This document shows positions 13,233 to 25,100 of a DNA stretch of 64,000 nt, piece by piece. The first letter of the stretch is position 1; each line of letters opens with the position of its first letter. The notes beneath the pieces are model-generated. The model searched no databases and was not told the DNA's origin. It saw only the letters and a program-made list of their open reading frames with translations. This stretch comes from Lagopus muta (lineage: Eukaryota > Chordata > Aves > Galliformes > Phasianidae). The stretch spans positions 10,159,219 through 10,223,218 of the forward strand of contig NC_064444.1 of assembly GCF_023343835.1 (NCBI RefSeq). The letters run 5' to 3'. A program made the translations under genes and the position numbers.

Positions 13233-13233
<1 letters not shown>
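7690..13233. other. AT-rich DNA without a gene
   Basis: Long quiet stretch. The only small structure worth naming is a near-perfect palindrome at 10971-10990. No CR1, LTR or DNA-transposon ends were recognised and no open frame exceeds about 90 codons. Confidence 0.5.
10971..10990. repeat. Short perfect inverted repeat (9-base arms)
   Basis: CATGAAGAA and TTCTTCATG are exact inverted copies separated by two bases (CT). Beyond one mismatched pair the symmetry continues for two more bases on each side. It is too short for a microRNA precursor and has no known role. Confidence 0.6.

Positions 13234-13274
<41 letters not shown>
13234..13274. repeat. Poly-T tract of 41 bases
   Basis: An uninterrupted run of 41 T, the longest homopolymer in the window. 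It is preceded by GCTGTTTGCTG and followed by GCTATGGATG. No retrotransposed sequence or target-site duplication was seen beside it. The exact length may be uncertain because such runs are hard to sequence. Confidence 0.9.
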
Positions 13275-13277
<3 letters not shown>

Positions 13278-13851
13278 ATGGATGTAATATTCTTTTGTAA
13301 TGTCTTTTTTTTTAAGGGTTTCTTTAACAGTTCTTTAACAATATTAAACAGAGAGTTTTATGTAATATAAGAACGAGCAACTGAGGCAAAAACAGACACA
13401 CAGTACAAGTTATACAATTGTTTTGGGATGGACAAAAGTTCCTTAGGATTTCTTGAGAATTCACCTTTCCTGTTACATCAGTAAGTTGCCAATGGTCATT
13501 AGCATTGTAGTGACAGATTGAAAAAGTACCTGATTTTTGTTAGTCAGTCACAGAGTAAAACAGCTGGCTGCATTCCTCTTTAAAATTCCTCTTTTTTCTT
13601 TTGTCTGTTTGTAGATGTATTTTCCCAGTACGTTTTAGTGAAACCTTGAGGAAAAAAGTTATCCAGTGTCCTAGCAAAGCAAGTTTTCGTCAGGTAATTA
13701 CCTCATTTGAGTCCCAAGGATTCATTTCACTCAAGGTTAACCAACAAATGGAAATGACCAACAAAATGTTTCACCTCAAAACAAGATTTTAATCTGTCCT
13801 TGGCAGAAAATAGTGTGGAAAATAAATTAGGTAAGGGATGCATGTATATGG

Positions 13852-13852
<1 letters not shown>

Positions 13853-13882
<30 letters not shown>
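13853..13882. repeat. (AC)15 microsatellite
   Basis: Fifteen uninterrupted AC dinucleotides followed by AAATCTGTGTGTATTTT, where a short GT run makes a small inverted complement. Likely length-polymorphic. Confidence 0.95.
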
Positions 13883-13885
<3 letters not shown>

Positions 13886-13955
13886 TCTGTGTGTATTTTT
13901 ACGTACATAAAGAAATGAGGATCCCACTGTATTAGGCATGATATAAATGTAAAAC

Positions 13956-13972
13956 AATAATAATAATAATAA
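13956..13972. repeat. Short (AAT)n microsatellite
   Basis: About five and a half AAT units running into an A6C3 stretch, roughly 75 bases after the AC repeat. Confidence 0.85.
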
Positions 13973-13989
13973 AAAACCCAGCCTAGCCC

Positions 13990-16900
13990 CACACCCCGAC
14001 ATGTGCTTTAGACTTCCTAAAGATGTATGAATTGTGCGTCACCAAGGCAAGGTGCTGGGAAGGGTGAGCAGGGGCAGAAGAGAGAAGTTATAGAGGTACT
14101 TTGTTTACTTTTCAATATTTTCATGCACAAAATCTAATAACATGTACCTAGAAAATATTACAGTTCAAATAGAATTAACATTTTGGATGTGAAGAGCCTT
14201 GACCGAACTGCTGGGGCTGTCAGAGGCCACCACCAGCTGGACTTACATTTTCTGCTGACTTTTCACAATGAAGAGGCAAAGTGTGAAAATGAAGAACTTG
14301 GAAAAAAACCCATTCCTTTTATGTAAGAAATGTTCCTGTGTTTATACTCCATCTCTGTTCTAAAAACAACCCAAAACAAATCTTTATTCATGTAAAGAAT
14401 TTCTATGAGAAGAATCACCAGTATCAGTGTTATCTGGCAGGTCTCTTCTCTGCGATTCTCAAGCAAGTCCTGTTTTGAATTGGCAGTATCAGAATAGATG
14501 ACATTATCTCTATATGGTTTTGAAAAAAGAAAACAAAAATGTCATCAATGTGAAGGTGAACTTCAGTTGCAATGTCTGCAGGAGGAGTTTTCATGCCATT
14601 TTATCTTTGTTCAGCAACTTAGATCATGCAAGAACTGTCCGAAGACAGATTTGTCCGGCATGAGATTGTGAAAACTGGGTATCTCATAATTCTATTTCTT
14701 GCTTTTTGTTGTTGCTTTATTCTCCAACTGAAAGATGTGACTGTTTTCTATACTAAAATTAGATTTTTTTTTCCCACTGAGATTCAGCAGGGTGCATTAT
14801 TCAGAAAAAATCCTTGGAAATTGTAAGAATAGACCTCACCTCTCATTTTTCCAAAGGTGATATTTTTTGCTTTTGGTCCCAATGTGCTGTGTAAAATTTA
14901 TTCTTCATTAAAAGCAACATACTTTAAAATATATTTTTTGAAGTTTTTACATGTTAATGTCCTCTTGCAAAGAGTGGTCTTTATTTAATTTATTTCACTC
15001 AAGTGAATAACTTCAAAAATTTCCTTAGTTCATATATTTAACTTCCTTAGAGGCTTTCTGTTAAGAATGTTTAGATGATGGAGTCCTGCTAGGTTCTCCT
15101 CCTAGATCAGGAAACACTGAGATGCCCTCACAGCCAGCTGCGGGCTGTGTTACTTTCAGCGCCCTTTTTCTAAGTGAATAATGTGGACTATTGAACAACT
15201 GCTAGTTAAATGTCAGCACAGCAGATTGAAAAGGGACGCAGAACATTGCTAGGAAGTCACGTTGGCATTCTATGAACTCAATTTTATGTACCCACTGAAA
15301 GAATTCTGTGCAGTCCCAACAGCCGTTCCACTCTCCTCCTCAATTCTGTTAAGATTTACATAGCAATGTCTGTGTGCATGGATGTCTTACTCTGCAACAT
15401 CTTTCTTGATTCATTGCTTAATACCTTACAAAGATGAACTGAAAGGGAAGGCTGGGACTGCAGGCTCAGGAGAACCTTGTTTTGACTCTAGTGTCCTTGT
15501 ATAACTTTGCTTATGACAGCACTGTTACCTTTCCAGTGTAAAGGTCTTGTCTCCCCAAAAGTTTGTGAGTGCTTTTTGATTAGGAACATGAAGTACTGCC
15601 ATAAATCACTTTGAGATTAAAAAAAGGAACCTATTTTAATTTAGTTCTGATGATAAATATGTCTTGGGAAAATTGATGAAGTCACTCCTTCAACTGGATT
15701 TTGTGTGTGATTGGATGGACTAAGCAGAGTGATATAGAGAAAATATACTTTATAGCTTAAATGCTTATATGTATCAGATCTTCCTTTATATCTGTGTAGT
15801 TGTATTTGTCTTTCATCTTTTATTCATGTCTTTTATACGTGTGGATATAAACGTTTGTTGATTGCCATATCAAAAGCCAGAAGTAACATCGTAACAGTCT
15901 GGATGATATGCACAGTAAGACTTTATGATACTCAAAAATTTGCAAGAATTATGCTCTTGATATTTCACTGCTTGAGCCTAGATATGGTATGTGAGATCAC
16001 TAGTGATTTATAAAACACAAAAGAGTTGGTTTAGGAAGATGTTAGTTGAAGCCTTTCATGCTTTCCACTCTTGACAGTGATTATAATGAAGATAATGAAG
16101 TGGCTGACAATAGAATTTTGAAGAATGAAATATGATAAGAAGGGAATTGTACAATAGATACCAAAAAATGGTAGCTCAACTTAGTGGTATGTGGAAAACC
16201 AAAAGAATAATTTAAGAGACAGATGATTTCTCAGCATTCTGGAGTTCTGATATATCTTTCTTAATAGTTCTGTGACAGAACTTTCTGCTGTGCACGAGGT
16301 TCAAATCTCAGTAGGTCAGCTTTCTTTTCATCCTTTAATGTGGGGAATAAACAATTGCAGTTCAGTTTCCTGGATAAGGAATGGCAGAATTAAGAGCTGC
16401 AGTCATTGAACTTCCCAACTTCTGTGATCTGGAAGTTGACAGGGTTAACAACTGAGTTTTTATTTACATGTTTCTGGAAGAGGAAGGCCAGGTGTTTACC
16501 TGAGCAAAGACAGGTGTGTAACAGACTCTGCTCATTGTGTTTTGTGCTTCTTTGGACAATGTAAGTTGCTTTAGTATATTTAATTGAACAAGTACTTGAA
16601 TAGGCCAGTCCACACCATGAATATGTGCTGAAACTATCACAGTTGTTTATGGAATATATAAACATTAAAAATGTGTGTGGTGGAAATGGTAAACAATATT
16701 TTTGCTTTTAAGAATGAATAATAAAAAACATTCACTTTAAGTTGTTATACTGCTATGTTGGATAGATGAAAATATTTCAAACTGAAATGCTCAGTTCCGT
16801 TTGCTCCAGTTTTCAGTCCTACAAAAAACCCCAAGCCATATGCAGGCAGCATGTTGCAGGAAGATGATTGCAGCTCCAGTGAATTAGGGTTGTTTAAATT

Positions 16901-17575
16901 CATTGACAGTTCTAAGATTGCAGACACGTCAGAGTATTTTGAAGATTCTAATGTGCGTAGGTAAGGCGGTAGCTGAGCTTGGGGTGGAAAACTGCTAATG
17001 CTGGTGGCAACATGCACTGGAATAAAGAACCTAGCTTGACTTTCAGGTTTCAGATTTGCAATGGGAGTAAGAAAAAACCCATATTCTCTTACGATGTGTA
17101 TCACAGAACAGGAAGTTATAAATCTGGACCTCTTGTAGGTTTCTTTTTTTTTTTTACCATATACTTTTCCGGAGAATAGCAGTGATTTTGATCAGTTGTG
17201 CTGTGTTACATTTTTATTTTTTGAAATGCTTTCAAGACTTTACATCATGTTGGTTTGTGTGCTCTGAGGGTGAAGGGATGAGAATGGGAATCCTTCAGTA
17301 GTTCTTTCTGCTTAAGCAAGACCATTTTATTTACCTTGATACTTGTGTATCCAGGGGGCTTTAATTCTGCCTTAAAATTTGTGAGGAACTTGAGCAGTAT
17401 GGTATGTATGAAAAATAAGCAGCTGGTTTTTAGCTTTGTTGTCTAATTTTAGGCTTCTAATTCTATAGAAGAAGTCAAAATCAGTGCAGAAGTGTTCCTC
17501 TACCCACCTCAGTCCTGCTGTAAGTACATGCATATATTATTTTGCAGATGATATAATGAATGAACAAACATTACT
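13990..17575. other. AT-rich DNA without a gene
   Basis: No supported gene. A 119-codon minus-strand frame at 16745-17104 starts at a non-ATG codon (GTG) and shows no recognisable domain, so it is not called. A tRNA B-box-like GGTTCAAATCTC at 16298-16309 has no matching tRNA fold. Confidence 0.45.
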
Positions 17576-17579
17576 GATT

Positions 17580-17890
17580 TAAAGAAATCGATGAGAAGAA
17601 ACTTAGCAAAGTTTTGTTACCGTTAAGCAAGCTACTCTTTGTTGGTAACGCTGGGATAGCATCGAGATTACTCGAGAATGCTCCGCCAGTTGATCATTCG
17701 TGAACAGGTTACGTTTTCACAGGTTTTACATGTTCATTACATTCCCAAATTCATTGTCCTGTCCACCCAACGGAAACAGCCTTATTTGCCGATCTCCGTT
17801 GTCACCTAGTCTTCTAGCACCGTGATGGTCCGCTGTCAGTCCATTTAGTCCTTGGGGGGGTCGTTTGCTTCCTCCCAGCGCTGCTTTTGT
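17580..17890. promoter_or_regulatory. Candidate conserved regulatory element with retained CpGs
   Basis: About fifteen CpGs occur in roughly 300 bases, far above the near-absence in flanking DNA, yet the block is not GC-rich enough to be a classic CpG island until its right end. It contains ATCGAT (CUX/ONECUT-like), an inverted pair GTTACC (17616) and GGTAAC (17644), and CTCGAGA. High complexity and CpG retention are typical of conserved or unmethylated regulatory DNA. Overlapping frames of 108 codons (minus) and 115 codons (plus) extend across its right side, but they look like by-products of low stop density. Conservation itself cannot be tested here. Confidence 0.35.
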
Positions 17891-18162
17891 CCCAGAGATT
17901 GCTGTGGAATGCAAGGGCAATCGAGAAGTCTGCACACGCAGATAAGGAAGACAAAGAGGAACACCTTGATTCTGTCTGTCACATTTTGGGCATTCTGGTG
18001 TCGTTTCTTTTGCCTTGTTAAAGTGGACCAGTCTTACAATGTGTCTCCCCAATACTACATCACAACATCATCTGCAATATCTAAAGACTACTGTGGTGTT
18101 GCAAACAAGTATAGAATATTTTCTGTAATTACTTCCTTAAATGAATTGCAGAATACTGGTAG

Positions 18163-18195
18163 TTTTTTTTTTTTTTTTTTTTTTTGTTCCCCCCC
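18163..18195. repeat. T23 tract followed by a C7 tract
   Basis: A run of 23 T (18163-18185), then GTT and seven C before GTAAC. Simple sequence with no retroelement seen next to it. Confidence 0.9.
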
Positions 18196-20635
18196 GTAAC
18201 TCTTGTTGCTTTATATATTACATTTGGTGGCCCAGTCTTCTTACTCAGTGAGCTGTCTCAAAATCTCTATTTTGTCCTGAGGCACAAACAGGTATTCTGT
18301 AAGTTGTAAAGGTAAGCTTTCAGTGGTACAAGCAGGAGAGAATGACAACTCTCCTGTTGTCTGAGAGGTTTGGATTGGTGCACAACTCAAAAATACAGTA
18401 CAGTTTCATAACTGCATAGTAATAATGCTGGTCCCAGCAACCATTCTTTGCTGATTCTTCCAAAAATCAAATGTTTAGATTAAAATATCGTTTCCAGTTT
18501 TGTGTTGTAGCCCCAGGTGAAGCCACACCAACTGAGAGCAATTGGTCAAAGAGCACCTGCTTGTTCTGTGATTAAGAGAGCTCAGTGTTTCCTTTAACGT
18601 GCTATTTTGCTAACAAGCATTCCTTTTGTTGCCTGTAAAAAGAATGACTTCTGCTGACTCTGGAAGACAGGAACTTCATTACCTTGCACACAAATAAGGG
18701 AGCCGAGAGTGATACTTGGAAGAGAAAAACAAGTTTATTTGCAAGTAGAATCCTGGTCGTAAGATGCTCCTCTTAGCTACTTGTGAGCAGGAATGAAGCA
18801 GTCTGGGTTCCGGAGGCTGCTGCTGCTGAATTTATCGTGGCAGTACCTAATTCTTCCCGAGTCAAAACTTCCAGATACGTTTGCAATTCTCATGCATCCA
18901 GCTTTTGTCTCAAGGGATCCTGTTAGGTCACATTTCTACATGGCTTTGTTATTTAAAGTGATGTGCAGCTTCACTGGTAGCCACAAAATCAACAGGCTCC
19001 CTGCGTGACATTTCTTGCTCTTAAACTGTCCTTTCTACTTACACTTGTACCAGCTTTTTTAAATTTTGAAACCAGTAATTAGTATACCTGGAGCCTTCTT
19101 CCTGTTCAGCGAGAAACTGACATGGATTTTTGTTTTTCCTGCAGTTTTTTGTCTCCAAATAACAGTTTGTCTTGGCACTTCGAATTTGCTCATCTGTGCA
19201 GAAAGCTACAACTGTAAGTTCCTGTTTAGTTTCTGGCAGTAGTAATTGTATGCAATATGTAAGTGACTTTTCCTTCCTTTGACAACTATGCTGTCAGAGG
19301 AAATACCCCAAATTTTCAACTGACTTTAACAAAATTCACCTTAAATTTGGGCACATGGATGCGTTTTTGGAGATGCCACTGAAATCCGAAGAATTAAGAA
19401 TTTGCAGATGGTTATTGTAAGTTTCACTGTATGTTAAGAAATATTTATGTGTGGAAGTTAGATCACTGATGCTGGCAGTAAATTTTTATTTAAAAATGTG
19501 GTTGTTTTTTTTTTTTTTTAAATTTGAAGGTATTTTCAGAATTCATGCTGTGTGTACTTCTATTGTGTATTTTATATAAGGATTATTTTCTTTTTCAAGT
19601 CTAATCAGTTCACGGGGAGCAGAATTGGCCTGTTTGGTCAAATATGCTTCTTGCTTATCCGTCAGATATGAAAGGGAGTGCTGTAGTGTTGTTTGAATGC
19701 TTGCAAGATCAGGCTCTGTCAGAAGAGGAAAAGAGCTTCAAAACTGATAATCTGCTTTCAGTGATAACCTGGATTAGTTAGGCTGTGAACTTTGAATTCC
19801 TAGTGGCACAAAAGAAGGTGAATTCAGTTTACAGCTCTTATTCTGTAGCAATTTCAAGACAAGGACTGTTCTGAGGAAATGTCTCTCTGATTGCAGTACA
19901 TAGAAATGTGGTTTCTATCGTAGGTCAGATCCGGGCTATGTTAAACATGTACAACTTTGATATCTGGGTCAAATACTGTGCAGCTGTAAAAGAGGTTTTA
20001 AAAAATTAAGGACAGAAAGGCTACAGAGTTTTGTGCCCCATCACCCCTGTAATACCAGCTTAGTGATCAGGACAAAACGTAACAAACGAGTAGAAAAGAG
20101 GAAGGAGGTTTGCATCAGAGTTGTGGTGATTAAATAGCAAATACTAGGAATTATAATTTGGAAAAGTTCCATTCTATTCTCTTTAAAAGCAGTGGAAGCT
20201 GACATTATTTTGTAGAAACTTGGTTTTAGTGCCATCATTCAAATGCTCCACGTGTGAACATGTACAGCACAAGCAACAGAAAGAGCAGACAAATGTCAGA
20301 TCACCGGCATGGCTCAACAGTGATGGCGCAGTACGGCCGCCCTGTGACAGAGGAATGAACTTGTTCTTTCTGTCTCTTCGGGGCTGCCCAGCGAGGTTTC
20401 TGGTTCTGATGGCATATGTGGTTTAGCTGTGTTCACAAGGAACGGTGCCAAATCTGATTGTGCATTTTCACTACTGAGTTCCAGAGGTACAGTTGTAAGT
20501 GTGATGATAGCTGCTCTCCGTTCAGCAGAGGATACTGTACAGATTTAGGGTAGTTGTGGTATAGTTGCATTTTTAGTATGGCAAAAGAATTTGGAGTCCT
20601 CTGAATTTCCTGCATGCTTTTTTCTAGTTCTAAAG
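18196..20635. other. Unique DNA, no gene
   Basis: Mostly ordinary AT-rich sequence. A slightly more complex block at about 18490-18640 (ATTGGTCAAAGAGCACC and nearby words) could be regulatory but shows no decisive mark. No supported gene. Confidence 0.45.
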
Positions 20636-20639
20636 TAAA

Positions 20640-21150
20640 ATTTTGCGGAAGCCAAGACTTGACCCATCAGAATGTACATTCAAAGTAGCCAATAAGCAAT
20701 CCCTTTATTATTTATAGCACTATCATTCACAGATGTATTTAAAAAAAAAGATGATCTATTTTCTACAAGTTCCTTAAAGGGATTCCATTTTAGCTTCAAT
20801 TGTAATTTTTACCTTTTTCAGTGGAATTTATTGACACAATGCCTAGCACGAGCCCTAGATTTTGCATCATCCTTTTGTCTGGAAGCATATTCGCTAGCCG
20901 CTTAATTTGTCATAGCCCTGGAGGTATCAAAACTAATGAGCTTTGTTTGAATAGACTTTTTCCAGTTCATCTAGCACACTTTGGGGTAATCATTCAGTTT
21001 CTGTTTGCTTCTGATGTGAGGCATTGTGGGAAATATGACAAAATAATGGTTAAAAAAAAAGCTGTAGAAATTGTTAACAGCCACAGTTTCAGAAAAGCCC
21101 TAAAGATGTTATATTTTTTTCACTATTTATTGAAGTATTGTGAGTAACAA
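20640..21150. promoter_or_regulatory. Candidate conserved non-coding element
   Basis: A high-complexity block with few simple repeats. It carries CCAATAAGC, TTATTTATAG, TTTGCATCAT, AACTAATGAG and a CpG-bearing ATTCGCTAGCCGC segment near 20888. A 108-codon frame at 20821-21147 is open only from a non-ATG start (GTG) and resembles no protein. The texture matches vertebrate enhancers with POU/homeodomain motifs. This is a judgement from composition alone. Confidence 0.3.
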
Positions 21151-21775
21151 GTACAATCATTACAAGATAATATCAAAGGAGAATCTGATAAAATGCTATT
21201 TTTCAATTAGCTCCGAGTTTAATACTTTGCTATTTTAAGTATTTCACAGCTAACAAATCTTTAAACAATCTAACCTTTCAGGGTTTGGAAGTGGACAAGG
21301 TAATAACTATGAATACATAATATTGCAGCAATGGTACAGGTTTAAAAATCTATTACTGAGATTACATACAGAAATACCTTTTATTGGTCAGACAATTGCA
21401 TTTTCATTTTTATAAAGCATTTTCCTATACTTGGTATTATGCTGCAGAGATGCACCAAAATGGAATGCAGAGGTATGCATTACATAAGTAATTTCCGGCA
21501 GTGTCAGATATACTGTATAACACATGCTTTTAATATCAAGTTTCTAGGAGGATTTGTCCTTCTTGCCAATTAGGGCAGTGTTTGTGGTTTGTTATGTTTG
21601 CATCATGTACTCTAGAGTAGCTTACCTTACAGGGAGTTTCCAGGCAGTGTAACATACAAGAAGAATACGAGGTTCTTCCCTAACTTTTGCAATGGCTGCA
21701 GATTCCCTATAACTAACTACTAAACTATGGCTTTGTTTCTTTTCTTAAAAAAAAAAAAAGAAAAAGTAGAAATCC
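21151..21775. other. AT-rich DNA without a gene
   Basis: No gene or transposon recognised. Ends with an A13 run near 21750. Confidence 0.5.
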
Positions 21776-21779
21776 TCAT

Positions 21780-22150
21780 AGGCCGTGTTCTAAATTGGAT
21801 TGCTGAGAAGCTTGGCGAGTCATTATTTTTTCGAAAGATTATAATAAGCAACCGAAACTTACTATTTGATAATTAAGCGTCAGTAAAGCAGAGTAGATCT
21901 AAATAGCCCTTTACAATCTAAGCACCATTGTTTCATATGAACATCCCACGACTTCAGAGTGTATTTGTATATTTTCACGTTTCTCATTATTAATTGATTG
22001 GTAAAAAGCTTTTTCTGTAAATTGGAGTGAGAAAGAGAGAGAGAGGTGGAGATAGAGAAGGAAGGGCAAGAGAAGTGGGGAAGGGGCAGGAACCATTTGC
22101 TTTTTAAGTCAGTTATAGCCTCCTTTCGAATTTCTTTGCAATGAAATGTC
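21780..22150. promoter_or_regulatory. Candidate conserved non-coding element with GA-rich patch
   Basis: Seven CpGs in about 190 AT-rich bases (21780-21980), with TTCGAAAG, TGATAATTAAGCG, ACCATTGTTTCAT (SOX-like ATTGTT) and TTATTAATTGATTGG. A GA-rich purine stretch follows at 22029-22082, including (AG)6 at 22034-22045. Two minus-strand frames here are translations of the purine tract and are not genes. Confidence 0.3.
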
Positions 22151-25100
22151 ATGTTAAGATGCCTTCAAAAAGAATTATCAGAAGAATGCCTGTAGTTAGC
22201 AGAAACTGAGCCTACCTAAAGCTGATGTAAGTAGAGACTATTGGAAAAAGTAGTATATTTCTTGGTAAAGATGATTGCTGTATGAATTATTACCTTGCAT
22301 TGACATGCAACAATACAGCGTGATACAGAAATACCCATGCTACCACTGAATGTTTCGAGTAGCAGAAGAGTGTGGGTGCATCACCACCTCATGTTCCTGA
22401 GGTTTATCTTGAATCTGGATTGAGATAATCGATATAGATGTAGTTTCATAGTAAGACAGCTATGATATTTCTGTACCCATATTAAGTGTTTTGGATGTGC
22501 AACTCTTCCAAGCTGCAGTGCGATATGTAGGCATGCACTTAGTGACACAAATCAGTTTGCAATCCAGGGCTTCTGTGGGGTTCCATGTGTGATATTGAGT
22601 ACTTAGATGGCATTGACAAGCAGTGTTTGTCTTCTTGAAGATAGAGCTATAACTTCTGGTTGTTGCCTTCACTGTTTTTTTTTTTTCTGTTTTTTTTCTG
22701 GCTTTCATCGCTCTTGAATTGGATTGCTTCTGTGAAATCTCCCCTCATGGAGGTCACTGCAAAAGCAGTTCAGAATACAGAATGTCTTACTTCGATGGCT
22801 AAACCAGGTTCTATAAGTACTGTAGTTCACACAGTTAAAGAAAAATAAAATAGTTTTGTTTTATACTTTATATTATGGCTTGTTCCTTAGGTATAGTAGA
22901 GTTAGGATTTGCTGAAGAGCAGTTTCCTCATTAATCTATCTATGGATGTGGAAGGAAGGATTTTCAAATAAGAAACATGACCAGGATAGCATACAGTTCA
23001 CCTGGGACATCTTATAGGGTGGTGCAGCACCTCTGGCTTCTTATTCAATGGGAAAATACCCTCCTCCCTTACTATCACTTAGATGCTCAGAAATAAGACA
23101 CAGTCTTAAATCACTGTCCGTGTGGTGCAGTTTAACTGAACTCTGTGTTAAGCAGCAACTGACTCTCAAATCTATCCCAGGAACAAAAGCTTAGAGGGCC
23201 TATATTTGGAGAGGATGTCCAGGAAAAAAAAAAAGAAATCTTAAAAACATTCTTTGAGCAAAGCCAGATGCTAATGTAAACCCAGTGGGAATGTAAGAAA
23301 GTACTGTATGTGTGAGACAAATTCTGTATATGTGTTCTCAGGATTCCATATTTTTTTATGCTTTTATGCTCCTTACTTTCATTTGCTTCTTTAGATTTAT
23401 TTATTTCTGTGGTTTCTCTCTACTGTGTGTGGTGTACTGCCAAGAGTGCATTCATTCAGATAACCCCAGTGGTGTATACACATGGGTGTTGCTCCTCCAA
23501 GTTATTTCTGTAATTTCTTGAGATTGAACTGGTGATTTACAGATTGGATCATTATAAAATAATAGTACATTATACAAGTACAATAAAAGTACAGTGTTAC
23601 GAATCATGCAGCATGAAAAAGTGCCCATGTTATATTTGCATTTTGAAATAATAGTAGTTCAATGAGAAAGGATGCTAAAATATTAAATTGTTTTTTTTTT
23701 ATCTTGACATGTATTTAATACAGTTTTCATTGTCTCCACCACTTCAAAAAACATGCTTGAAATAAACAATCACAGTACATTGCAAGACCAGTTTCCTGTG
23801 GAATGAGAGCAGATCGGGGCTCTTTCTGTAACTTCCAGGTTTACCTTTGCATACTGGTTCAGTTGCATATGAAGTTTTGAGAACGATTATTGTGTTCTTT
23901 AAGGCTTCAGGCAGACTTCTGTGACTTCCCTACAAGCCTGGCATAAAAACATATATTACAGTCGCATGAGGTTTCATTGTTTGCTTGGTTTCTATAACAT
24001 ATTATTGGGATTCCTTGTAGGTAAATATAGCTGTATCAACTGATTGGGTGTGTAAGAGAAATATGCTCACCTGATCTTCAGCCATTTGCCCGGGGCCTGA
24101 AAAAAATCACCCACAAACCCACATTTAGAGTAGCTGAATACTGTCATGCAGTATGGGGTTACATAAAGCCTTTGCTCCTCAGAATAGCACATTGCTGAGT
24201 TAAGCATACACCTGGTATCAGGTCTTCAAGCCTTCATTTTTGGCAGATGCTTGCTCTGTTATTCCTTCTTCCTTGGTGGATGTTACATTTAGCCTTTTTG
24301 GCTTTGGTTACATAGCAGTGGATATGAATATTGCTCTTGATATACTTGTGGAAAACCAAATGCGGGTAATCTTTTTTTTTCAGTCTGAAATAGCTCATAT
24401 TTATACTAAATATTATTGTACAGATGACTTTGAGTAAGTTGTTGAGTGCAAGAAACAAATGTGGCTGTTATGTTAGAAATTTGGAACGTCTGATTTCACA
24501 TATCTGGGATAAATTTACTAAATATGCTGGTCATGAATGAAGGCTTTTCATAATTATACAATTGTTTTTCAACAGTAATAAAAATATACTGGAAATAATC
24601 CTTGTAAGGAACAAATTGAAGGCTGCAGCTAACCTTCTGACCTTGTCTTTGCTAGAATTACTACCAGGATTAACAGTTATTGCAGTGATGGAAGCCATTT
24701 AAAGCAGACAAGCTTAAATACTACTGATACTGCGTTGGGAGCCCTCTCTATTTCAACATTTGTAATTATTACGACAAAATAACTTTTCATATCAGAACCT
24801 AGAATATTTATATTTTTTAATATTGGAAGGTTCTGCCTCAATAAAACTTAAATTGGCAAGTGAATAAATGTACAGATCCAGAAGTAGACAGTTACTTTAT
24901 TTTTAAAATATATAAGCACTTAAAGGCTTTTAATTAAGATTTTCTAATTAGTACATTGAAATAGATCCTGTTTTTTAAGGTAAAGAATGTTTTTTAAATG
25001 ATGCAGTTTATTTGTTTTCTGTATGAATAATTCCTATTGAAATCAGAGGGACTGCTTGTGAGGGTCAGGTGATCCCAACGCAGGCTTATTATACCTCTTT

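Noticed and set aside
13789..14002. Cys/Val-repeat and Tyr-repeat peptides on the minus strand
   Set aside because: They are translations of the (AC)15 and (AAT)n microsatellites.
16298..16309. tRNA-like B box GGTTCAAATCTC
   Set aside because: No A box at the right distance upstream and no cloverleaf arms could be formed around it; probably chance.
16745..17104. 119-codon minus-strand frame
   Set aside because: Starts at a GTG codon rather than ATG, and the product resembles no known protein.
17726..18199. Overlapping 108- and 115-codon frames on opposite strands
   Set aside because: The minus-strand frame starts at TTG, the plus-strand frame runs into the T23 tract and ends in poly-Phe, and neither has a domain. 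Low stop density explains both.
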